Notes under the pieces: model-generated
What the model saw: only the letters and a program-made list of their open reading frames with translations
The model's database searches: none
What the model was told of the DNA's origin: nothing
Made by a program: the position numbers and the translations under genes
NCBI GenBank assembly: GCA_031426735.1
Contig: JASJPK010000048.1
Span: forward strand, 100,465-164,464
Origin: PFJX01 sp031426735
GTDB lineage: Bacteria; Pseudomonadota; Gammaproteobacteria; Burkholderiales; Thiobacillaceae
Direction: 5' to 3'
Length of the DNA stretch: 64,000 nt
Shown: positions 9,355 through 16,624 of the stretch, piece after piece
Layout: the number at the start of each line of letters is the position of its first letter
How positions within the stretch are numbered: position 1 is the stretch's first letter

Positions 9355-10923
9355 TTAAGCGGCGGCCAGCAGCGCGGCTTGCCAGCCTGCTGTCGAAGAC
9401 GCCGTGGCATGTGACGCTGCGGGCGCCGCCACTTCGTCCGGCGAAACCTTGAAGAACGCCATGAGTTGCTGCAGATGTTCCGCCTGACTGCTCATTTCCT
9501 CGGCGGTGGCGGCGAGTTGCTCGGAAGCGGCGGCATTGAGTTGCGTGGTCTGGGTGAGTTGGTTCATCGCCTGATTGATCTGGCCGACGCCGAGCGACTG
9601 CTCCTGCGACGCGGCGGTGATTTCCTGCACCAGATGGGCGGTCTTGCCGATGGCGGGCACCAGTTCGTCGAGGCGGCTGCCGGCCGTTTCGGCGAGCTGC
9701 ACACTGCCCGTGGCGACCTGGCCGATTTCCTGCGCCGCCACCTGACTCCGCTCGGCCAGCTTGCGCACTTCCGCTGCGACCACCGCGAAGCCCTTGCCAT
9801 GCTCGCCGGCGCGCGCCGCTTCGATGGCGGCGTTGAGCGCGAGCAGATTGGTCTGATAGGCGATGTCGTCGATGATGCCGATCTTGCCGGCAATCTGTTT
9901 CATCGCCTGTACCGTCCCCTTCACCGCTTCGCCGCCCTGGCTGGCGGCAATGGCAGACTGGCCGGCCATGCCTTCGGTGATTTTGGCGTTCTCGGTGTTC
10001 TGGGCGATGCTGGCGGTCATCTGTTCGATCGATGCCGAGGTCTGTTCGACGCCGCTGGCTTGCTCGCTGGAGCCCTGCGCCAGGCTTTGCGCGGTGGCGC
10101 TGACTTGTGCCGCGGCGGCGCCGAGTGCGTTCGACGAATTGCGCACTTCGCCGATGATGTGGGCGAGCTTGCCGACCACATTGCCCATTGCCGCCAGCAA
10201 CTGGCCGACTTCATCGCGAGAGCTTGCGAAGCGCACGCCGAGGTCGCCTTCGGCCAGCCGGTTGGCGGTGGCGACGGCTTGTTGTAGCGGCCGGGTGATG
10301 CTCTGCATCAACAGATAGCCGGCAATCAACACGATCAGCAGTGCGGCGCCGCTCAGACCGATGCCCCAGGCCACCGTGCGCGCGCCGATCTGGCCGATCT
10401 CGCCGACGGCAACGGTGAGCGCGGCTTTTTTCGCTTTGTTCAGATCGATCAGGCGGGTGCGCATTTCGCGCCACAGCGGCGTTTCCTCGCCATTGATGGC
10501 GGCAATGGCGGCGGCCGTTTGTTGCTCCGCCAGCGTGACGATGCGCGCTTGCACCGGCTGCTGTTTTTCGCGCAGCGCAACGATCTCGCGCAATGACGCA
10601 ACCGTCTTCGCATCGTCGCCGGCGAGTTGCAGCGCAGTTGCCGCCTGCTGCGCAAACTCTTCGCTGGCCTGCTGCATATTCTTGTGGGCACGCTGGTTCT
10701 TGAAATCGAGCACGATGTTGCGCAGCGCCTGTTCCATCTGCAGGCCTTGCGCGAGCATTTCGACACTGGTGAAGGCGAGCGCCTGATCGCGCGCGACCAT
10801 GTCCTGCACCCGCTGTTCGATGCGCAACAAGCCGCCGAGACTGGTGCCGACGGCAAATGCGCCGCACAGCAGGATGATCGCCAGGATGGCTGCGAGCCGG
10901 ATCTTGATGCTGATGTTGTTCAT
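9355..10923 (-). CDS. Methyl-accepting chemotaxis protein
   Basis: 522 aa inner-membrane chemoreceptor. An N-terminal membrane helix (~9-30) is followed by a periplasmic four-helix-bundle-like domain (~35-185), a second membrane helix (~188-210), HAMP (ITRPLQQAV onward) and a signalling domain with the highly conserved hairpin IDDIAYQTNLLALNAAIEAA. Residues around 270-310 and 440-490 are Gln/Ala/Glu-rich, as in methylation helices. Its signalling half is nearly identical to that of the next MCP upstream, which points to a local duplication with a diverged sensor. Ligand unknown. Confidence 0.93.
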   Translation of the reverse strand: MNNISIKIRLAAILAIILLCGAFAVGTSLGGLLRIEQRVQDMVARDQALAFTSVEMLAQGLQMEQALRNIVLDFKNQRAHKNMQQASEEFAQQAATALQLAGDDAKTVASLREIVALREKQQPVQARIVTLAEQQTAAAIAAINGEETPLWREMRTRLIDLNKAKKAALTVAVGEIGQIGARTVAWGIGLSGAALLIVLIAGYLLMQSITRPLQQAVATANRLAEGDLGVRFASSRDEVGQLLAAMGNVVGKLAHIIGEVRNSSNALGAAAAQVSATAQSLAQGSSEQASGVEQTSASIEQMTASIAQNTENAKITEGMAGQSAIAASQGGEAVKGTVQAMKQIAGKIGIIDDIAYQTNLLALNAAIEAARAGEHGKGFAVVAAEVRKLAERSQVAAQEIGQVATGSVQLAETAGSRLDELVPAIGKTAHLVQEITAASQEQSLGVGQINQAMNQLTQTTQLNAAASEQLAATAEEMSSQAEHLQQLMAFFKVSPDEVAAPAASHATASSTAGWQAALLAAA

Positions 10924-10956
10924 GAGGTCTCCAACTATTTTTCGGGTTTTTAGGTT

Positions 10957-12573
10957 TCAGAAACGTACGAAGTTGTCGCCGACGGCGTGAGAGAAAGCCG
11001 GGCGCGATGCCACAGCCAGCGCTGCGGATGGCTTGGCCGCACGTCTCATGTGGGCGCTCGGCGCCGATTGTTGCGTCTTGAAGAAGGCCATGATTTGCTG
11101 GAGCTGGTCGGCCTGACTGTTCAATTCCTCGGCGGTGGCGGCAAGTTCCTCGGACGCGGAAGCGTTCTGTTGCGTGGTCTGATTGAGCTGATTCATCGCG
11201 CTCTGGATCTGGCCGACTCCGGACGACTGTTCCTGTGAGGCGGCGCTAATCTCCTGCACCAGGCCCGAGGTCTGCTTGATCGACGGCACCATCTCATCCA
11301 GCAGACGGCCGGCCTGCTCGGCCAGTTGCACGCTGCCATGCGCAACCTGGCCGATTTCCTGGGCCGCGACCTGACTCCGCTCGGCCAGTTTGCGCACTTC
11401 GGCGGCGACGACTGCGAAGCCCTTGCCGTGCTCGCCGGCACGGGCCGCTTCAATCGCGGCATTGAGGGCGAGCAGGTTGGTCTGGTAGGCGATGTCGTCG
11501 ATGATGCCGATCTTGGCGGCGATGGACTGCATCGCTTTGACGGTTTCGCGCACCACGCCACCGCCGTTTTCGGCCTCCGCCGCAACGCGGCGTGCCAGGC
11601 TGTCGGTCGTGCCGGCGCCGGCGCTGTTCTGCTCGATGGAAACAGCCATCTGTTTGACCGCGTCGCCGGTCTGTTCGACCGTGCTTGCCTGTTCAGTGGT
11701 GGCCTGCGCCAGGCTTTGCGCGGTGGCATTGATCTGCGCCGAGGCGCTGCCCAGGGATGCGGTCGAACTACGCACGCTGCCGATGATGTTAGAAAGCTTG
11801 CTGGCCATGTTTTGCATGGCGGCGACCAACTGGCCGGTTTCATCGCGGCTGGTCGCCACGCCGGCATCCAGACTGGCCAGGTCGCCGGTCGCGATGCGTT
11901 CAGCCGTTTGCGTCGCCTGGCGCAGCGGCACCAGCAGGCTGCGCATCAGCCAGGCCGCGACCAGCGCGGTGAACAGCAGGCTGGTCAGGCCGGTGGCGAC
12001 CACGACGGTGTGCGCCCAACCGATGCGCGCACCCTGGCGTTCTGTTGCCGCGTCCATCGAGACGCCCTGGCGTTCGATCATCGCCCTGATCGCATCGACA
12101 TACTTTTGCCGCAACGGCATGGTTTCCTGCATCAACATCTGTTGCGCCGCCAGCGGCTGGCCGGATTGCAACAGGCCGATGGCTTGCTTGCGGCTGCCGA
12201 CATAGTTTTTGCGCGCTGCCAGCACGCCTTCGATGATCCGTTTTTCTTCTGCATCGGTACCCAGCGCTTCCAGCGCTTTGTAGAGATCGGTCAGCGCCTT
12301 CGATTTCTCGCCCATGCGCTTGACGCGCTCGGCGATGTCGGCCGGATCGGAGACGTACATCAGCGCCAGCACTTCCTGGGTGTTTTCGTTCACCGCATCG
12401 ATGATCTGGCTGGAAATCCGTGCCTTTGGCCAGTATTCGGTGGCCACGGCGCGGGTGTCTTGCGCCACCTCGCCGAACGTCAGCCACAGGATGAGCAGAC
12501 TAGCCAGGGAGAGCGAGATCAGCAGACCGAAACTGCCGGCCAGTTTGGTACTCCACTTGCGATTGCGAAACAT
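10957..12573 (-). CDS. Methyl-accepting chemotaxis protein
   Basis: 538 aa, same plan as the MCP just downstream: membrane helix (~14-33), periplasmic helical-bundle domain (~34-190), second membrane helix, HAMP (~215-265) and a cytoplasmic signalling domain with the conserved hairpin IDDIAYQTNLLALNAAIEAA. The periplasmic halves of the two receptors differ clearly while the signalling halves match, so they probably sense different cues and report to the same CheW/CheA array. It is followed by the downstream MCP after 33 nt and preceded by cheW after 36 nt, consistent with co-transcription. Confidence 0.93.
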   Translation of the reverse strand: MFRNRKWSTKLAGSFGLLISLSLASLLILWLTFGEVAQDTRAVATEYWPKARISSQIIDAVNENTQEVLALMYVSDPADIAERVKRMGEKSKALTDLYKALEALGTDAEEKRIIEGVLAARKNYVGSRKQAIGLLQSGQPLAAQQMLMQETMPLRQKYVDAIRAMIERQGVSMDAATERQGARIGWAHTVVVATGLTSLLFTALVAAWLMRSLLVPLRQATQTAERIATGDLASLDAGVATSRDETGQLVAAMQNMASKLSNIIGSVRSSTASLGSASAQINATAQSLAQATTEQASTVEQTGDAVKQMAVSIEQNSAGAGTTDSLARRVAAEAENGGGVVRETVKAMQSIAAKIGIIDDIAYQTNLLALNAAIEAARAGEHGKGFAVVAAEVRKLAERSQVAAQEIGQVAHGSVQLAEQAGRLLDEMVPSIKQTSGLVQEISAASQEQSSGVGQIQSAMNQLNQTTQQNASASEELAATAEELNSQADQLQQIMAFFKTQQSAPSAHMRRAAKPSAALAVASRPAFSHAVGDNFVRF

Positions 12574-12609
12574 GATGGCTCCTTTTTTTGAGTAGGTATG
12601 CGTGAGGCG

Positions 12610-13143
12610 TCAGGCAGGCAGGGCCGGCACGGGCATTCTGTCTGTCGATACGAGGCGCGTTTGGGCGGGCAGATGGGCGCTGTTGGCGATCCGGTCGATG
12701 TCCAGAATCGCCACGAAGCGCTCCGCCACCTTGCCCAGGCCGACGATGAAGCGGGGGTCCATGCTGCCGAAGCAGGGCACCGGCTCGATATCAGCTGCCG
12801 GGATGCCGACCACTTCGTCGACGGCATCGACCAGGATGCCGAAATCGCTTGGCTCGCCGCCGTTATCCGCTGCCACGATGACGATGCAGGTGCGGCGCTG
12901 CGTCTCGCTGCGCCCCTGGCCGAAGCGGGCGAGCAGGTCGAGCACCGGCACCACGGCGCCGCGCAGATTGATCACGCCGCGGATGAAGGACGGCATCATC
13001 GGAACGGTGGTCAACTTGCCGTATTCGATGATTTCCTTGATGCCGCGTATGCCGATCGAATAGGTTTCGTTACCCACCTCGAAGGTCAGGTATTGACTCG
13101 TTTGCGCAGCGTCGTCGCTGACGACAGCAAGGTTTTTTTGCAT
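12610..13143 (-). CDS. cheW: CheW-like coupling protein
   Basis: 177 aa from ATG 13143, which has a good AAAGGA ribosome-binding site; an upstream in-frame ATG at 13188 has none. A single CheW domain is recognisable: YLTFEVGNETYSIGIRGIKE, then FIRGVINLRGAVVPVLDL and FGILVDAVDEVVGI. CheW couples chemoreceptors to the CheA kinase in cytoplasmic arrays. It sits directly ahead of the two MCP genes, but no cheA, cheR or cheB lies anywhere in this window, so the array kinase must be encoded elsewhere. Confidence 0.93.
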   Translation of the reverse strand: MQKNLAVVSDDAAQTSQYLTFEVGNETYSIGIRGIKEIIEYGKLTTVPMMPSFIRGVINLRGAVVPVLDLLARFGQGRSETQRRTCIVIVAADNGGEPSDFGILVDAVDEVVGIPAADIEPVPCFGSMDPRFIVGLGKVAERFVAILDIDRIANSAHLPAQTRLVSTDRMPVPALPA

Positions 13144-13177
13144 GGACGATTTCCTTTGTCGGGTGTCGCAGCGTTCT

Positions 13178-13498
13178 TTACGCGGCAAGCGGGCGCGTTG
13201 TTTCGAACTTGAAGAAATTGCTCAGATTCATCAGGTGCAGGCATTCGAGCACCACCGGGTTCTGCCCGATGAAACGCACCACGCGATTGCGCAGCAGGGC
13301 TTCCTTGCGCGCCATCAGCAGAATCTGCAGGCCGGCGCAATCGATCTCGGTGACGCCGGTCAGGTCGATGGCGACGCTGCGGTTGGCAACGAGTGCTTCG
13401 TTAAGGGTGCGGGCGAACAGGCTGGCGGTGTAGAGGGTCAGTTCGTCGTCGATGCGGATGCGGCAGCCGCCTGCTTCGTTGAGTGATTCGATGCTCAT
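13178..13498 (-). CDS. STAS-domain protein (anti-sigma-factor-antagonist type)
   Basis: 106 aa made of one STAS domain. The region VAIDLTGVTEIDCAGLQILL carries the usual fold, but the position normally taken by the phosphorylatable Ser/Thr is Cys (EIDCAGLQ), as in several MlaB/chemotaxis-linked STAS proteins, so phospho-switching is uncertain. A strong AAGGAG ribosome-binding site precedes ATG 13498. It lies between cheW and the receiver-like genes, suggesting a scaffolding or partner-switch role in this signalling cluster (inference). Confidence 0.85.
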   Translation of the reverse strand: MSIESLNEAGGCRIRIDDELTLYTASLFARTLNEALVANRSVAIDLTGVTEIDCAGLQILLMARKEALLRNRVVRFIGQNPVVLECLHLMNLSNFFKFETTRPLAA

Positions 13499-13546
13499 GT
13501 GAGTCTCCTTGGAATTATTCGGTGCGACGCTGGCTCGTCTTGCTGG

Positions 13547-13729
13547 TCACCAGTTGTTGCGGTTGGCATGGCTCGACCACCAGGCCTGCATGCCGCTTTT
13601 CTTGTCCGGTTTTTCTGGCGTTTTCTTGCTCAACGCGTCGCCTTTCAGGTTTGGCCGTTTCATGTCGCAGCCGTCGCGCTTGGCTTCGCAGTTGCCTGCC
13701 GGCGGTGAGTTGGGGGGTGGGGTTTTCAT
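13547..13729 (-). CDS. Small basic ORF translationally coupled to the pseudo-receiver
   Basis: A 60-aa reading frame whose ATG overlaps the stop codon of the upstream receiver-like gene as ATGA (13726-13729). The product is Lys/Pro/Asn-rich, with a middle part rich in KK and EKPDKK and a C-terminus containing QAWWSS. I do not recognise a family. The overlap and the fact that it fills the gap before the STAS gene argue that it is real. A competing shorter frame (13515-13745) has no such support. No signal peptide or membrane helix is visible. Confidence 0.45.
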   Translation of the reverse strand: MKTPPPNSPPAGNCEAKRDGCDMKRPNLKGDALSKKTPEKPDKKSGMQAWWSSHANRNNW

Positions 13730-14124
13730 GCCGGCAGCGCTGCATGCGAACCGGCCTTGTCGCTTGCGCTCAGCAGGCGATCCAGCGTCGGCAGGATGGC
13801 CTCGAACTGGCTGGCGATGTTCAGCACGGCGGCGGCGCCGAGATCCTGCGCGTGCGCCCGGTATTGCCATTCGTCGCTCTCGGAAAGCAGGATCACCGGC
13901 AAAGAGTGCTGCGTGCGGCGCAGGCTTTTCAGGAGATTGAAGCCGCTGCCGTCGGCGAGGCGTAGCGCCAGCAACAAGGCATCCGGTTGGCAGGCCTTGA
14001 TCTTTTCGAGCGCGGCGGTGGCACTGTTTACGCAGCCTTTGCCCTCATAGCGGCCGTCTTCGCCGAGCAATGCCAGCAGCCTTGCGCAGATTGCCGACGA
14101 GTTTTCGATCACCAGAACTTTCAT
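13726..14124 (-). CDS. Pseudo-receiver (response-regulator fold without phospho-Asp)
   Basis: 132 aa from ATG 14124 (GGGGTG ribosome-binding site). It is a single receiver-like domain: MKVLVIENSS at the start, DALLLALRLADGSG at strand 3 and LPVILLSESDE at strand 4. The phosphoacceptor Asp is replaced by Ala (A53), the second acidic residue of the pocket is Asn (N8), and the conserved Lys region reads VLNIAS. It therefore probably cannot be phosphorylated and may act as a constitutive binding module. It heads a tight set with the 60-aa ORF, STAS, cheW and the MCPs. Confidence 0.85.
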   Translation of the reverse strand: MKVLVIENSSAICARLLALLGEDGRYEGKGCVNSATAALEKIKACQPDALLLALRLADGSGFNLLKSLRRTQHSLPVILLSESDEWQYRAHAQDLGAAAVLNIASQFEAILPTLDRLLSASDKAGSHAALPA

Positions 14125-14446
14125 ATGCACCCCGAACATGAGGACGTTGATTCGACGGGTGCATGGTGCCCATGGCATGCCGCCGAAAAAATCGGCGGAT
14201 GCTTAAACTGCGTGTGGGAGAGCGACGAGGCGCTGTAGGAGGATTCCTAGCACGAATTAACCTGAACCTTGGAGAGGTGCTGATTTATTCGTTTCCGTCG
14301 TTCCCGCGAAGGCGGGAACCCAGTTGAATCAGCGCGAAGTCCGCAAGAATCGCGCCTTGGAAGGCGCGCCTACGAAACAGCAGACGTTGGTCAACGTAGG
14401 AGGTGAAGGATTCGGCCCGCAAGCGGACCTCCTACCAGCGTACGAA
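14125..14446. repeat. Intergenic region with three palindromic repeats
   Basis: 322 nt between the NarL regulator and the pseudo-receiver. It holds a perfect inverted repeat CCGCCGA/TCGGCGG (14180-14198), a copy of the CCGT(C)NTTCCCGCGAAGGCGGGAA family (14295-14324), a GCGCCTTGGAAGGCGCGCCTACG element (14348-14374) and a GTAGGAGGT...ACCTCCTAC hairpin (14396-14435). Copies of the second and third families recur at 30351-30450, 25587-25648 and 34220-34278. The last hairpin abuts the narL stop codon and could act as its terminator. Confidence 0.75.
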
Positions 14447-15085
14447 TCAGCGCGGATCGAACAAGGCGTGCTCGATGGCGTAATGGATCAGGTCGGCGTT
14501 GCTCGACATACGCATCTTTTGCAGGATGCGCGCCTTGTGGGTGCTGATGGTCTTGACGCTGACGCAGAGCGTGTCGGCGATGGCGGTGACGTTCCTGCCG
14601 GCCACGAGCAATTCGAAAATCTGGTATTCGCGGTCGGACAACTGCGTGTGCGAGGCCTCGTCCTGCGGTACGCCGTAATCCATGGCGATGCGCTCGGCCA
14701 CGGCCGGTGTGATGAAGGCGCCGCCGGCGGCTACTTTGCGGATGGCGCTGACCAGTTGTTCCGGCGCGCTTTCCTTGGTCAGGTAGCCCTTGGCACCGGC
14801 TTTCATGGCGCGTACCGCGTATTGCTCTTCCTGATGCATGGTCAGTACCAGGATCGGCAATTTCGGTTTTTCGGCCTTGATCAGCTTGATCAGTTCGATG
14901 CCGCTGCGGCCCGGCATCGACATGTCGAGCACCAGCACGTCGAAGTCCGATTCGCCCACCAGCTTCAGCGTTTCGCTGCCATCGGCCGCTTCGGCGACGA
15001 CCTGGAAATCCACTTCTTCGCTGAGCAGTTGCTTGAGGCCACGGCGTACGATCAGGTGGTCGTCGGCGAGTGCGATACGGATCAT
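14447..15085 (-). CDS. NarL/FixJ-family response regulator
   Basis: 212 aa. The receiver domain (1-120) has acidic pocket D8-D9, phospho-acceptor D54 (VLVLDMSMPG) and the conserved Lys in GYLTKES. The C-terminal LuxR-type helix-turn-helix reads LSDREYQIFELLVAGRNVTA then SVKTISTHKARIL. It is a DNA-binding transcription factor. Its ATG overlaps the stop of the upstream sensor kinase by four bases, which makes that kinase its cognate partner with high probability. Targets are unknown, though the adjoining chemotaxis block is an obvious candidate. Confidence 0.95.
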   Translation of the reverse strand: MIRIALADDHLIVRRGLKQLLSEEVDFQVVAEAADGSETLKLVGESDFDVLVLDMSMPGRSGIELIKLIKAEKPKLPILVLTMHQEEQYAVRAMKAGAKGYLTKESAPEQLVSAIRKVAAGGAFITPAVAERIAMDYGVPQDEASHTQLSDREYQIFELLVAGRNVTAIADTLCVSVKTISTHKARILQKMRMSSNADLIHYAIEHALFDPR

Positions 15086-16170
15086 GGCAGCCTGCTTTCT
15101 GGGGTGAGTGGAATGGATGCCTCGACGCTGACGCCGCCGTTCGGCACGCTGTGCAGGTCGAGCCTGCCGCCGAGTGCCTGGGCGCGCTCGCGCATGCCGA
15201 GCAGGCCGTAGTGGCCTGCGCCGGCAGGTGCGGCGGGCAGGCCGCGGCCGTTGTCCCGCACCGTGATGGCGAGGCTGTCGTTGCGCACGCCGACGAAGAC
15301 ATGAATCGTGCTGGCTTCGGCGTGGCGGGAGACGTTGGTCAGGCATTCCTGCACGATGCGAAACGCGGCGGTGGCCAGCGTGTCGGCAATCTCATGCTCG
15401 TCGAGCGCGAAGGCCAGTTCGCAATGGATCGCCGTATTGCGGCGGCCGAATTCTTCCGCCAACCATTCGACGGCGGCCTTCAGGCCGAGGTCGTCGAGCA
15501 TGACCGGACGCAGGTCGGAGGAAATGCGCCGCACGGCGGCGATGGTGTCGTCGATCAGCAACTTCATGTTGTCGAGCTTGTGGTCGACGCCGGCCGCCTC
15601 GCTGCTCTGCCAGCGGTTGCGCAGCCAGGACACGTCGATCTTGAGCGCGGTGAGCATCTGGCCGAGTTCGTCGTGCAGTTCGCGTGCGATGTGCGTGCGC
15701 TCGTCTTCGCGCACGCTTTGCAGGTGGCTGGACAGCGCGCGCAGTTGCAAGCGGGATGCGACCAGTTCCTGCGTCGCCCGGAAATGGGCGCGGCGCGTTT
15801 CCGCCTCGCGCAGCTCGCGTTCGATGGCGGGCGCCAGCCGTGCCAGGTTGTTCTTCGCCACGAAATCGTGGGCGCCGGCCTTGAGGATGGCGACGGCGGC
15901 TTCTTCGCCGATGCAGCCGGAAACGACGATGAAGGGAATGTCGAACGCGAATGTCTGCAGCATGGCAAGCGCATCTGCGGCGCTGAAGCTGGGCAGGTTG
16001 AAATCGGCAATCAGCAGATCCCACGGCGTCCGCTGCAGCGCATCGCGCAACTCCGCATCGGTTTCGACCCGGCTGGCTTCGATTGCCAGGCCGGCGTCGG
16101 CGAGCGCGAGCAGGATCAGTTCTGCGTCATTCTCCGAGTCCTCGACCAGCAGAAGATGCAGCGGCTGCAT
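15082..16170 (-). CDS. Receiver-fused NarL-type (HisKA_3) histidine kinase
   Basis: 362 aa and cytoplasmic; no membrane helix is seen. An N-terminal receiver (acidic pair E10-D11; LLIADFNLPS with D57 as phospho-acceptor) is followed by a HisKA_3 dimerisation domain with the phospho-histidine H166 in ARELHDELGQ and an HATPase domain with NVSRHAEA and DNGRGLP. Such REC-HK hybrids receive phosphate from another kinase and pass a signal to a LuxR-type regulator. The upstream CHASE kinase and Rcp1-like receiver are the likely inputs, and the overlapping narL-type regulator the output, giving a possible relay inside one operon. Confidence 0.92.
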   Translation of the reverse strand: MQPLHLLLVEDSENDAELILLALADAGLAIEASRVETDAELRDALQRTPWDLLIADFNLPSFSAADALAMLQTFAFDIPFIVVSGCIGEEAAVAILKAGAHDFVAKNNLARLAPAIERELREAETRRAHFRATQELVASRLQLRALSSHLQSVREDERTHIARELHDELGQMLTALKIDVSWLRNRWQSSEAAGVDHKLDNMKLLIDDTIAAVRRISSDLRPVMLDDLGLKAAVEWLAEEFGRRNTAIHCELAFALDEHEIADTLATAAFRIVQECLTNVSRHAEASTIHVFVGVRNDSLAITVRDNGRGLPAAPAGAGHYGLLGMRERAQALGGRLDLHSVPNGGVSVEASIPLTPESRLP

Positions 16171-16177
16171 GGTGCGT

Positions 16178-16624
16178 TCAGTGCTGCGGCACGTTGACGT
16201 TGAGCACCAGCCAATAGAGTCCGACCTGGCGCACCGCTTCGCCGAAACGGACGAAATCGACCGGTTTCTGGATGAAGCTGTTGGCGCCCAGGTCGTAGCT
16301 GGAGATCAGATCGGATTCCTCGCGGCTGGTGGTCATCACCACGACCGGAATGTATTTTGTGTGGGCGTCGGCGCGGATGCGTTGCAATACTTCGTGGCCA
16401 TCGACCTTGGGCAGCTTGAGGTCGAGCAGGATCAGTTGCGGCATGTCGGTAAGATCGCGCGTCGCGTAGCGGCCGCTGCCGAACAGGTATTCGAGCGCTT
16501 CCTCGCCATCGCGTACCACCACGAGTTCGTTGGCGACATGGCTTTCCTCGAACGCCAGCCGCGTCAGTTCTTCATCGTCCGGGTTGTCCTCGACGAGAAG
16601 AATGGTCTTGTCCTTGTATCTCAA
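16178..16624 (-). CDS. Rcp1-like single-domain response regulator
   Basis: 148 aa from a TTG start at 16624 that overlaps the TGA of the upstream kinase; a GGGG ribosome-binding site lies 8 nt before it. There is no ATG near the expected N-terminus. It is a stand-alone receiver: ILLVEDNPDDEELTRLAFEE, phospho-acceptor in LILLDLKLPKVDG (D68), MTTSREE and the conserved Lys in FIQKPVDF. This subfamily usually partners phytochrome- or CHASE/PAS-type kinases, which fits the overlapping gene. It has no output domain, so it acts by protein contact or as a phosphate shuttle. Confidence 0.92.
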   Translation of the reverse strand: MRYKDKTILLVEDNPDDEELTRLAFEESHVANELVVVRDGEEALEYLFGSGRYATRDLTDMPQLILLDLKLPKVDGHEVLQRIRADAHTKYIPVVVMTTSREESDLISSYDLGANSFIQKPVDFVRFGEAVRQVGLYWLVLNVNVPQH

